Source: Diplolepis rosae (Eukaryota; Arthropoda; Insecta; Hymenoptera; Diplolepididae). From it: a DNA stretch of 64,000 nt. Under the pieces are notes generated by a model, which searched no databases, had not been told where the DNA came from, and saw nothing but the letters and a program-made list of their open reading frames with translations. Location of the stretch: the NCBI GenBank assembly GCA_030998225.1, contig JAPYXD010000714.1, positions 6,820,001 through 6,884,000 on the forward strand, read 5' to 3'. The position numbers and the translations under genes are program-made. Shown here piece by piece: positions 9,091-20,946 of the stretch (the stretch's first letter is position 1; every line of letters begins with the position of its first letter).

Positions 9091-11510
9091 ACGCATATAT
9101 TTTACAGGTCAATTTAAAATATCCAGAGAATCTTATTCTTCGCGTTATCGCGTATCTATGATTGGTAATTACATTACGGCAGTGATGTTTACTATAAATA
9201 CAATACTTTTGAAAAAGTATTGTCAACTAAGTTTTTACGCATATATCTTACAGGTCAATTTAAAATATCCAGAGAATCTTATTCTTCGCGTTATCGCGTA
9301 TATATGATTGGTAATTACACCACGGGAGTGATTTTTACTATAAATACAATACTTTTGAAAAAGTATTGTCAACTAAGTTTTTTACGCATATATCTCACAT
9401 GTCAATTTAAAATATCTTGAAAATTTTAAAAAAATTTTATTCTTCGGGTTTTTGCGTTTTCAGGATCAGCAATTGCATTATTGAAAGATGTTTACGCATA
9501 TATCTTACAGGTCAATTTAAAATATTCAGAGAATCTTATTCTTCGCGTCGTCGCGTATCTATGATTGGTAATTACACTACGGCAGTGATGTTCACTATAA
9601 ATAAAATAATTTTGAAAAAGTGTGGTAAACTAAGTTTTTTATGCATATATCTCACATGTCAATTTAAAATATCCAGAGAATCTTATTCTTCGCGTCGTCG
9701 CGTAATTATGATTGTTAATTACATTACGGGTGTGATGTTCACTATAAATACAATACTTTTGAAAAAGTGAGGTCAACTAAGTTTTTTACGCATATATCTT
9801 ACAGGTCAATTTAAAATATCCAGAGAATCTTATTCTTCGCGTTATAGCGTAATTATGATTGGTAATTACATTACGGGTGTGATGTTCACTATAAATACAA
9901 TACTTTTGAAAAAGTGTGGTCAACTAAGTTTTTTACGCATATATCTTACATTACATGTCAATTTAAAATTTCTTAAAAATTCTTAAAAATTTGTATTCTT
10001 CTGGTTTTCACGTTTTCAGGATCAGTAATTGCATTATGGAATTGCTCTACTATAAATAAAATACTTTTGAAAAAGTATTTCTAACAAAGATTTTTACGAA
10101 TATATCTTACAGGTCAATGTAAAATATCCAGAGAATCTTATTCTTCGCGTCGTCGCGTAATTCTGATTGTTAATTACATTACGGGAGTGATGTTTACTAT
10201 AAATACAATACTTTTGAAAAAGTGTGGTCAACTAAGTTTTTTACGCATATATCTTACAGGTCAATTTAAAATATCCAGAGAATCTTATTCTTCGCGTCAT
10301 CGCGTATCTATGATTGGCAAATACCCTACGGGAGTGATGTGCACTATCAATACAATACTTTTGAACAAGTATTGTCAACTAGGTTTTTCACGCATATATC
10401 TCACATGTCAATTTAAAATGTCTAAAAAATTCTTAAAATTTTTATTTTTCGGGTTTTCGCGTTTTCAGGATTAGTAATTGCATTATGGAATTGCTCTACT
10501 ATAAATAAAATACTTTTTGGAAAAGTATTTCTAACAAGGATTTTTACGCATATATCTTACAGGTCAATGTAAAATATCCAGAGAATCTTATTCTTCGCTT
10601 CGTCGCGTAATTATGATTGTTAATGACATTATGGGTGTGATGTTCACTATAAATACAATACTTTTGAAAAAGTATTGTCAACTAAGTTTTTTACGCATAC
10701 ACCTCACATGTCAATTTAAAATATCTTAAAAATTCTTAAAAATTTTTATTCTTCGGGGTTTCGCGTTTTCAGGATTAGTAATCGCATTGTGGGATCGCGT
10801 TACTATAAATGCAATACTTCCTAAAAATTATTGTCCATTAAGTTTTTTTATGCATATATCTCACATGTCAATTTAAAATATCCAGAGAATCTTATTCTTC
10901 GCGTAGTCGCGTAATTATGATTGGTACTTACATTACGGGAGTGATGTTCACTATAAATACAATACTTTTGAAAAAGTGTGGTCAACTAAGTTCTTTACGC
11001 ATATATCTCACATGTCAATTTAAAATATCTTGAAAATTTTTAAAAAATTTTATTCTTTGGGTTTTCGCGTTTTCAGGATCAGCAATTGCATTATTGAATG
11101 ATGTTTACGCATATATCTTACAGGTCAATTTAAAATATCCAGAAAATCTTATTCTTCGCGTTATCGCGTATCTATGATTGGTAATTACATTACGGCAGTG
11201 ATGTTTACTATAAATACAATACTTTTGAAAAAGTATTGTCAACTAAGTTTTTTACGCATATATCTCACATGTCAATTTAAAATATCTTGAAAATTTTTGA
11301 AAAATTTTATTCTTCGGGTTTTCGCGTTTTCAGGATCAGCAATTGCATTATTGAAAGATGTTTACGCATATAACTTACAGGTCAATTTAAAATATCCAGA
11401 AAATCTTATTCTTCGCGTTATCGGGTATATATGATTGGTAATTACACCACGGGAGTGATTTTTACTATAAATACAATACTTTTGAAAAAGTATTGTATAT
11501 AAAGTTTTTC

Positions 11511-12986
11511 ACGCGCATATCATACATGTCAATTTAAAATGACTTAAAAATTCTCTTTTTTCGTGTTTTCGCGTTTTCAGGATCATTGATTGCATTATGG
11601 GATTTTTTTATAATAAATACAATACTTTTGAAAAAGTATTTCTAACAAAGATTTTTACGCATATATTTTACAGGTCAATTTAAAATATCCAGAGAATCTT
11701 ATTCTTCGCGTTATCGCGTATCTATGATTGGTAATTACATTACGGCAGTGATGTTTACTATAAATACAATACATTTGAAAAAGTATTGTCAACTAAGTTT
11801 TTTACGCATATATCTCACATGTCAATTTAAAATATCTTGAAAATTTTTGAAAAATTTTATTCTTCGGGTTTTCGCGTTTTCAGGATCAGCAATTGCATTA
11901 TTGAAAGATGTTTACGCATATAACTTACAGGTCAATTTAAAATATTCAGAGAATCTTATTCTTCGCGTTATCGCGTATCTATGATTGGTAATTACATTAC
12001 GGGAGTGATGTTCACTATAAATATAATACTTTTGAAAAAGTATTGTCAACTAAGTGTTTGACGCATATATCTCACATGCCAATTTAAAATATATTAAAAA
12101 TTCTTAAAATTTTTATTTTTCGGGTTTTCTCGTTTTCAGTATTAGTAATCGCATTATGGGATCGCTTTACTATAAATGCAATACTTCCGAAAAATCATTG
12201 TCAACCAAGTTTTTTTACGCATATATCTTACATTACATGTCAACTTAAAATATCTTAAAAATTCTTAAAAATGTTTAATTTTCGGGTTTTCGCGTTTTCA
12301 GGATTAGTAATTGCATTATGGAATTGCTCTACTATAAATAAAATACTTTTGCAAAAGTATTTCTAACAAAGATTTTTACGCATATATCTTACAGTTCAAT
12401 TTAAAATATCCAGAGAATCTTATTCGTCGCGTTATCGCGTAATTATGATTGGTAATTACATTACGGGAGTGATGTTCACTATAAATATAATACTTTTGAA
12501 AAAGTATTGTCAACTAAGTGTTTGACGCATATATCTCACATGCCAATTTAAAATATATTAAAAATACTTAAAATTTTTATTTGTCGGGTTTTCGCGTTTT
12601 CAGGATCAGTAATTGCATTATGTGATCGCTTTACTATAGATGCAATAGTTCCGAAAAATCATTGTCAACCAAGTTTATTTTACGCATATATCTTACATGT
12701 CAAATTAAAATATCTTAAAAATTCTTAAAAATTTTTATTTTGCGGGTTTTCGCGTTTTCAGGTTTAGTAATTGCATTATAGAATTGCTCTACTATATATA
12801 AAATACTTTTGAAAAAAAGTATTTCTAACAAAGATTTTTACGCATATATCTTATAGGTCAATTTAAAATATCCAGAGAATCTTATTCTTCGCGTTACCGG
12901 GTATATATGATTGGTAATTACACCACGGGAGTGATTTTTACTATAAATACAATACTTTTGAAAAAGTATTGTAAATAAAGTTTTTC
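11511..12986 (+). repeat. Compact 10-monomer unit, 1476 bp
   Basis: Order: E1, A, C, A, D, F, A, D2, B, A, with starts at 11511, 11657, 11804, 11914, 12061, 12217, 12378, 12525, 12682 and 12840. The same ten-monomer order recurs at 55693-57165. It equals the 34-monomer unit at 35601-40563 with its central 24 monomers (about 3.49 kb) missing. Here E1 is pure, so the join would lie in the C-A region at about 11804-12060. It could be a deletion product, or the ancestral short form that later gained the centre. Confidence 0.85.
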
Positions 12987-14892
12987 ACGCGCATATCATA
13001 CATGTCAATTTAAAATGACTTAAAAATTCTCTTTTTTCGTGTTTTCGCGTTTTCAGGATCATTGATTGCATTATGGGATTTTTTTATAATAAATACAATA
13101 CTTTTGAAAAAGTATTTCTAACAAAGATTTTTACGCATATATTTTACAGGTCAATTTAAAATATCCAGAGAATCTTATTCTTCGCGTTATTGCGTATCTA
13201 TGATTGGTAATTACATTACGGCAGTGATGTTTACTATAAATACAATACTTTTGAAAAAGTATTGTCAACTAAGTTTTTTACGCATATATCTCACATGTCA
13301 ATTTAAAATATCTTGAAAATTTTAAAAAAATTTTATTCTTCGGGTTTTTGCGTTTTCAGGATCAGCAATTGCATTATTGAAAGATGTTTACGCATATATC
13401 TTACAGGTCAATTTAAAATATTCAGAGAATCTTATTCTTCGCGTCGTCGCGTATCTATGATTGGTAATTACACTACGGCAGTGATGTTCACTATAAATAT
13501 AATACTTTTGAAAAAGTATTGTCAACTAAGTTTTTCACGCATATATCTCACATGTCAATTTAAAATATACAGAGAATCTTATTCTTCGCGTCGTCGCGTA
13601 ATTATGATTGTTAATTACATTACGGGTGTGATGTTCACTATAAATACAATACTTTTGAAAAAGTGTGGTCAACTAAGTTTTTTATGCATATATCTCACAT
13701 GTCAATTTAAAATATCCAGAGAATCTTATTCTTCGCGTCGTCGCGTAATTATGATTGTTAATTGCATTACGGGTGTGATGTTCACTATAAATACAATACT
13801 TTTGAAAAAGTGTGGTCAACTAAGTTTTTTACCCACATATCTTACATTACATGTCAATTTAAAATATCTTAAAAATTCTTAAAAATTTGTATTTTTCGGG
13901 TTTTCACGTTTTCAGGATCAGTAATTGCATTATGGAACTGCTCTACTATAAATAAAATACTTTTGAAAAAGTATTTCTAACAAAAGATTTTTACGAATAT
14001 ATCTTACAGGTCAATGTAAAATATCCAGAGAATCTTATTCTTCGCGTCGTCGCGTAATTCTGATTGTTAATTACATTACGGGAGTGATGTTTACTATAAA
14101 TACAATACTTTTGAAAAAGTGTGGTCAACTAAGTTTTTTACGCATATATCTTACAGGTCAATTTAAAATATCCAGAGAATCTTATTCTTCGCGTTATCGC
14201 GTATCTATGATTGGTAATTACACTACGGGAGTGATGTTCACTATAAATATTATACTTTTGAAAATGTATTGTCAACTAGGTTTTTCACGCATATATCTCA
14301 CATGTCAATTTAAAATATCTAAAAAATTCTTAAAATTTTTATTTTTCGGGTTTTCGCGTTTTCAGGATTAGTAATTGCATTATGGAATTGCTCTACTATA
14401 AATAAAATACTTTTGGAAAAGTATTTCTAACAAGGATTTTTACGCATATATCTTACAGGTCAATGTAAAATATCCAGAGAATCTTATTCTTCGCGTCGTA
14501 GCGTAATTATGATTGTTAATGACATTACGGGTGTGATGTTCCCTCTAAATACAATACTTTTGAAAAAGTATTGTCAACTAAGTTTTTTACGCATACACCT
14601 CACATGTCAATTTAAAATATCTTAAAAATTCTTAAAAATTTTTATTCTTCGGGGTTTCGCGTTTTCAGGATTAGTAATCGCATTGTGGGATCGCGTTACT
14701 ATAAATGCAATACTTCCTAAAAATTATTGTCCATTAAGTTTTTTTATGCATATATCTCACATGTCAATTTAAAATATCCAGAGAATCTTATTCTTCGCAT
14801 AGTCGCGTAATTATGATTGGTAATTACATTACGGGAGTGATGTTCACTATAAATACAATACTTTTGAAAAAGTGTGGTCAACTAAGTTTTTT

Positions 14893-15004
14893 ACGCATAT
14901 ATCTCACATTTCAATTTAAAATATCTTAAAAATTCTTTAAAATTTTTATTTTTTTTGGGTTTTCGCGTTTTCAGGATCAGCAATTGCATTATTGAAAGAC
15001 GTTT
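14893..15004 (+). repeat. Monomer class C', 112 bp
   Basis: This is a sub-lineage of C with the same 46-bp deletion. It has a CTCACATTTCAATTTAAAAT head, an ATTCTTTAAAATTTTT step, a run of eight T before GGGTTTTCGCG, and GAAAGACGTTT (C for T) at its end. The following A monomer starts with CTTACACGTC. Other copies are at 29760, 30276, 38829, 49153 and 54510. In the copies at 29760 and 30276, and again near 63880, TTGCATTATT is changed to TTCCATTATT, which is a useful tracer. Confidence 0.9.
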
Positions 15005-15151
15005 ACGCATATATCTTACACGTCAATTTAAAATATTCAGAGAATCTTATTCTTCACGTTATCGCGTATCTATGATTGGTAATTACACTACGGGAGTGAT
15101 GTTCACTATAAATATAATACTTTTGAAAAAGTATGGTCAACTAAGTTTTTC

Positions 15152-15297
15152 ACGCGCATATCATACATGTCAATTTAAAATGACTTAAAAATTCTCTTTC
15201 TTCGTGTTTTCGCGTTTTCAGGATCATTGATTGCATTATGGGATTTTTTTATAATAAATAAAATACTTTTAAAAAAGTATTTCTAACAAAGATTTTT
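15152..15297 (+). repeat. Monomer class E2, 146 bp
   Basis: E2 is the sister of E1. It differs by CTCTTTCTTCG in place of the six-T run, TATAATAAATAAAATAC in place of TAAATACAATAC, and AAA in place of GAA in the dyad centre. Copies are at 16189, 18707, 19744, 39088, 44051, 47243, 49412, 52600, 59337 and 59924. In the 35-57 kb higher-order units E2 has GCATTACGGG where those at 15-20 kb and 59 kb have GCATTATGGG, so two E2 sub-lineages can be told apart. Confidence 0.92.
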
Positions 15298-15444
15298 ACG
15301 CATATATCTTACAGGTCAATTTAAAATATCCAGAGAATCTTATTCTTCGCGTTATCGCGTATCTATGATTGGTAATTACATTACGGCAGTGATGTTTACT
15401 ATAAATACAATACTTTTGAAAAAGTATTGTCAACTAAGTTCTTT

Positions 15445-15600
15445 ACGCATATATCTCACATGTCAATTTAAAATATCTTGAAAATTTTTAAAAAATTTTA
15501 TTCTTTGGGTTTTCGCGTTTTCAGGATCAGCAATTGCATTATGGAATTGCTCTACTATAAATAAAATACTTTTGAAAAAGTATTTCTAACAAAGATTTTT
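15445..15600 (+). repeat. Full-length C/B intermediate monomer, 156 bp
   Basis: The left half has C signatures (CTTGAAAATTTTTAAAAAAT, ATTCTTTGGG, GGATCAGCAATTGCATTA). The right half is full B (TGGAATTGCTC, TATAAATAAAATAC, dyad, CTAACAAAG). It therefore has the C left half without the 46-bp deletion. Its duplicate is at 19000-19155. It is either a C/B recombinant or a descendant of the undeleted parent of C; sequence alone does not decide. Confidence 0.82.
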
Positions 15601-15650
15601 ACGAATATATCTTACATCTCAATGTAAAATATCCAGAGAATCTTATTCTT

Positions 15651-15662
15651 CGCGTCGACGCG
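15651..15662. other. 12-bp GC palindrome in the A core (exemplar)
   Basis: CGCGTCGACGCG is a perfect palindrome. It occurs in the sub-variant of A found here and at equivalent places near 16693, 19206, 20248, 21163, 23768, 25274, 26184, 26786, 60428 and 61327. Other A copies carry CGCGTTATCGCG or CGCGTCGTCGCG, where the CGCG ends are kept and the centre changes. It is the only GC-dense stretch in a monomer of about 29% G+C. I infer a possible binding or nucleosome-positioning role, but it may be neutral. Confidence 0.8.
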
Positions 15663-17547
15663 TAATTATGATTGTTAATTACATTACGGGAGTGATGTTT
15701 ACTATAAATACAATACTTTTGAAAAAGTATTGCCAACTATGTTTTTTACGCATATATCTTACAGGTCAATTTAAAATATTCAGAGAATCTTATTCTTCGC
15801 GTTATCGCGTAATTATGATTGGTAATTACACTACGGGAGTGATGTTCACTATAAATATAATACTTTTGAAAAAGTATTGCCAACTAAGTTTTTTACGCAT
15901 ATATCTTACAGGTCAATTTAAAATATTCAGAGAATCTTATTCTTCGCGTTATCGCGTAATTATGATTGGTAATTACATTAAGGGTGTGATGTTCACTATA
16001 AATACAATACTTTTGAAAAAGTGTGGTCAACTAAGTTTTTTACGCATATATCTTACAGGTCAATTTAAAATATCCAGAGAATCTTATTCTTCGCGTTATC
16101 GCGTATCTATGATTGGTAATTACACTACGGGAGTGATGTTCACTATAAATATAATACTTTTGAAAAAGTATGGTCAACTAAGTTTTTCACGCGCATATCA
16201 TACATGTCAATTTAAAATGACTTAAAAATTCTCTTTCTTCGTGTTTTCGCGTTTTCAGGATCATTGATTGCATTATGGGATTTTTTTATAATAAATAAAA
16301 TACTTTTAAAAAAGTATTTCTAACAAAGATTTTTACGCATATATCTTACAGGTCAATTTAAAATATTCAGAAAATCTTATTCTTCGCGTTATCGCGTATC
16401 TATGATTGGTAATTACATTACGGGTGTGATGTTCACTATAAATACAATACTTTTGAAAAAGTGTGGTCAACTAAGTTTTTTACGCATATATCTTACATTA
16501 CATGTCAATTTAAAATATCTTAAAAATTCTTAAAAATTTGTATTCTTCGGGTTTTCACGTTTTCAGGATCAGTAATTGCATTATGGAATTGCTCTACTAT
16601 AAATAAAATACTTTTGAAAAAGTATTTCTAACAAAGATTTTTACGAATATATCTTACATCTCAATGTAAAATATCCAGAGAATCTTATTCTTCGCGTCGA
16701 CGCGTAATTATGATTGTTAATTACATTACGGGAGTGATGTTTACTATAAATACAATACTTTTGAAAAAGTATTGCCAACTAAGTTTTTTACGCATATATC
16801 TTACAGGTCAATTTAAAATATTCAGAGAATCTTATTCTTCGCGTTATCGCGTAATTATGATTGGTAATTACATTACGGGTGTGATGTTCACTATAAATAC
16901 AATACTTTTGAAAAAGTGTGGTCAACTAAGTTTTTTACGCATATATCTTACAGGTCAATTTAAAATATTCAGAGAATCTTATTCTTCGCGTCGTCGCGTA
17001 ATTATGATTGTTAATTACATTACGGGTGTGATGTTCACTATAAATACAATACTTTTGAAAAAGTGTGGTCAACTAAGTTTTTTACGCATATATCTTACAT
17101 TACATGTCAATTTAAAATATCTTAAAAATTCTTAAAAATTTGTATTCTTTGGGTTTTCACGTTTTCAGGATCAGTAATTGCATTATGGAATTGCTCTACT
17201 ATAAATAAAATACTTTTGGAAAAGTATTTCTAACAAAGATTTTTACGTATATATCTTACAGGTCAATGTAAAATATCCAGAGAATCTTATTCTTCGCGTT
17301 ATCGCGTATCTATGATTGGTAATTACACTACGGGAGTGATTTTCACTATAAATATAATACTTTTGAAAAAGTATTATCAACTAAGTTTTTCACGCATATA
17401 TCTTACATATCAAATTAAAATATCTTAAAAATTCTTAAAAATTTTTATTTTTCGGGTTTTCGCGTTTTCAGGTTTAGTAATTGCATTATGGAATTGCTCT
17501 ACTATAAATAAAATACTTTTGGAAAAGTATTTCTAACAAAGATTTTT

Positions 17548-20500
17548 ACGAATATATCTTACAGGTCAATGTAAAATATCCAGAGAATCTTATTCTTCGC
17601 GTCGTCGCGTAATTCTGATTGTTAATTACATTACGGGAGTGATGTTTACTATAAATACAATACTTTTGAAAAAGTGTGGTCAACTAAGTTTTTTACGCAT
17701 ATATCTTACAGGTCAATTTAAAATATCCAGAGAATCTTATTCTTCGCGTTATCGCGTATCTATGATTGGTAATTACACTACGGGAGTGATGTTCACTATA
17801 AATATTATACTTTTGAAAATGTATTGTCAACTAGGTTTTTCACGCATATATCTCACATGTCAATTTAAAATATCTAAAAAATTCTTAAAATTTTTATTTT
17901 TCGGGTTTTCGCGTTTTCAGGATTAGTAATTGCATTATGGAATTGCTCTACTATAAATAAAATACTTTTGGAAAAGTATTTCTAACAAGGATTTTTACGC
18001 ATATATCTTACAGGTCAATGTAAAATATCCAGAGAATCTTATTCTTCGCGTCGTAGCGTAATTATGATTGTTAATGACATTACGGGTGTGATGTTCACTG
18101 TAAATACAATACTTTTGAAAAAGTATTGCCAACTACGTTTTTTACGCATACACCTCACATGTCAATTTAAAATATCTCGAAAATTTTTAAAAAATTTTAT
18201 TTTTCGGGTTTTCGCGTTTTCAGGATTAGTAATCGCATTGTGGGATCGCTTTACTATAAATGCAATACTTCCTAAAAATTATTGTCTATTAAGTTTTTTT
18301 ATGCATATATCTCACATGTCAATTTAAAATATCCAGAGAATCTTATTCTTCGCATAGTCGCGTAATTATGATTGGTAATTACATTACGGGAGTGATGTTC
18401 ACTATAAATACAATACTTTTGAAAAAGTGTGGTCAACTAAGTTTTTTACGCATATATCTCACATTTCAATTTAAAATATCTTAAAAATTCTTTAAAATTT
18501 TTATTTTTTTTGGGTTTTCGCGTTTTCAGGATCAGCAATTGCATTATTGAAAGACGTTTACGCATATATCTTACACGTCAATTTAAAATATTCAGAGAAT
18601 CTTATTCTTCACGTTATCGCGTATCTATGATTGGTAATTACACTACGGGAGTGATGTTCACTATAAATATAATACTTTTGAAAAAGTATGGTCAACTAAG
18701 TTTTTCACGCGCATATCATACATGTCAATTTAAAATGACTTAAAAATTCTCTTTCTTCGTGTTTTCGCGTTTTCAGGATCATTGATTGCATTATGGGATT
18801 TTTTTATAATAAATAAAATACTTTTAAAAAAGTATTTCTAACAAAGATTTTTACGCATATATCTTACAGGTCAATTTAAAATATCCAGAGAATCTTATTC
18901 TTCGCGTTATCGCGTATCTATGATTGGTAATTACATTACGGCAGTGATGTTTACTATAAATACAATACTTTTGAAAAAGTATTGTCAACTAAGTTCTTTA
19001 CGCATATATCTCACATGTCAATTTAAAATATCTTGAAAATTTTTAAAAAATTTTATTCTTTGGGTTTTCGCGTTTTCAGGATCAGCAATTGCATTATGGA
19101 ATTGCTCTACTATAAATAAAATACTTTTGAAAAAGTATTTCTAACAAAGATTTTTACGAATATATCTTACATCTCAATGTAAAATATCCAGAGAATCTTA
19201 TTCTTCGCGTCGACGCGTAATTATGATTGTTAATTACATTACGGGAGTGATGTTTACTATAAATACAATACTTTTGAAAAAGTATTGCCAACTATGTTTT
19301 TTACGCATATATCTTACAGGTCAATTTAAAATATTCAGAGAATCTTATTCTTCGCGTTATCGCGTAATTATGATTGGTAATTACACTACGGGAGTGATGT
19401 TCACTATAAATATAATACTTTTGAAAAAGTATTGCCAACTAAGTTTTTTACGCATATATCTTACAGGTCAATTTAAAATATTCAGAGAATCTTATTCTTC
19501 GCGTTATCGCGTAATTATGATTGGTAATTACATTACGGGTGTGATGTTCACTATAAATACAATACTTTTGAAAAAGTGTGGTCAACTAAGTTTTTTACGC
19601 ATATATCTTACAGGTCAATTTAAAATATCCAGAGAATCTTATTCTTCGCGTTATCGCGTATCTATGATTGGTAATTACACTACGGGAGTGATGTTCACTA
19701 TAAATATAATACTTTTGAAAAAGTATGGTCAACTAAGTTTTTCACGCGCATATCATACATGTCAATTTAAAATGACTTAAAAATTCTCTTTCTTCGTGTT
19801 TTCGCGTTTTCAGGATCATTGATTGCATTATGGGATTTTTTTATAATAAATAAAATACTTTTAAAAAAGTATTTCTAACAAAGATTTTTACGCATATATC
19901 TTACAGGTCAATTTAAAATATTCAGAAAATCTTATTCTTCGCGTTATCGCGTATCTATGATTGGTAATTACATTACGGGTGTGATGTTCACTATAAATAC
20001 AATACTTTTGAAAAAGTGTGGTCAACTAAGTTTTTTACGCATATATCTTACATTACATGTCAATTTAAAATATCTTAAAAATTCTTAAAAATTTGTATTC
20101 TTCGGGTTTTCACGTTTTCAGGATCAGTAATTGCATTATGGAATTGCTCTACTATAAATAAAATACTTTTGAAAAAGTATTTCTAACAAAGATTTTTACG
20201 AATATATCTTACATCTCAATGTAAAATATCCAGAGAATCTTATTCTTCGCGTCGACGCGTAATTATGATTGTTAATTACATTACGGGAGTGATGTTTACT
20301 ATAAATACAATACTTTTGAAAAAGTATTGCCAACTAAGTTTTTTACGCATATATCTTACAGGTCAATTTAAAATATTCAGAGAATCTTATTCTTCGCGTT
20401 ATCGCGTAATTATGATTGGTAATTACATTACGGGTGTGATGTTCACTATAAATACAATACTTTTGAAAAAGTGTGGTCAACTAAGTTTTTTACGCATATA

Positions 20501-20946
20501 TCTTACAGGTCAATTTAAAATATTCAGAGAATCTTATTCTTCGCGTCGTCGCGTAATTATGATTGTTAATTACATTACGGGTGTGATGTTCACTATAAAT
20601 ACAATACTTTTGAAAAAGTGTGGTCAACTAAGTTTTTTAAGCATATATCTTACATTACATGTCAATTTAAAATATCTTAAAAATTCTTAAAAATTTGTAT
20701 TCTTCGGGTTTTCACGTTTTCAGGATCAGTAATTGCATTATGGAATTGCTCTACTATAAATAAAATACTTTTGGAAAAGTATTTCTAACAAAGATTTTTA
20801 CGTATATATCTTACAGGTCAATGTAAAATATCCAGAGAATCTTATTCTTCGCGTTATCGCGTATCTATGATTGGTAATTACACTACGGGTGTGATGTTCA
20901 CTATAAATACAATACTTTTGAAAAAGTGTGGTCAACTAAGTTTTTT
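17548..20946 (+). repeat. 3555-bp higher-order unit, copy 2 (truncated)
   Basis: This segment follows copy 1 at a constant offset of 3555 bp, checked at 17639/14084, 18510/14955, 19223/15668 and 20265/16710. Identity stops at about 20889, inside the A monomer starting at 20800. Copy 1 continues with the GATTTTCAC and AAGTATTATCAA variant and then B. Copy 2 continues with GTGTGATGTTC, GTGTGGTCAA and then F at 20947. That switch marks a recombination junction. Confidence 0.92.

Larger units (their letters stand above)
8945..13992 (+). repeat. Array block II with E1 monomers at 8945, 11511 and 12987
   Basis: E1 at 8945 is followed by A, A, C, A, A, A, F, A, A, B, A, D, A, C, A, C, A up to the next E1 at 11511. 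The block from about 9417 recurs at 13313 with an offset of 3896-3897 bp. The stretch from about 10550 to 12040 closely matches 34640-36130. The stretch from 12061 to about 13000 matches 39640-40570. Both are parts of the 5-kb higher-order unit found later in the window. Confidence 0.87.
13993..17547 (+). repeat. 3555-bp higher-order unit, copy 1 (24 monomers)
   Basis: Starts: 13993 A, 14140 A, 14287 B, 14442 A, 14589 D, 14746 A, 14893 C', 15005 A, 15152 E2, 15298 A, 15445 C/B hybrid, then A at 15601, 15748, 15895 and 16042, 16189 E2, 16335 A, 16482 F, A at 16643, 16790 and 16937, 17084 F, 17245 A, 17392 B. The sum is 3555 bp. The next copy begins at 17548 and is nearly identical over the first 3.35 kb, except for a patch at about 14540-14740 and a few single changes such as ATTAAGGGTG at about 15980. 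Confidence 0.93.

Noticed and set aside
12888..12901. A true CENP-B box
   Set aside because: The spacing before CGGG is one base short of the published consensus, and the sites occur in only one A lineage before E1. It is reported only as a near miss.
15651..15662. Restriction or methylation system recognition array
   Set aside because: The GC palindrome is simply part of the A monomer in one sub-lineage. There is no gene nearby and the other A copies have lost the symmetry.
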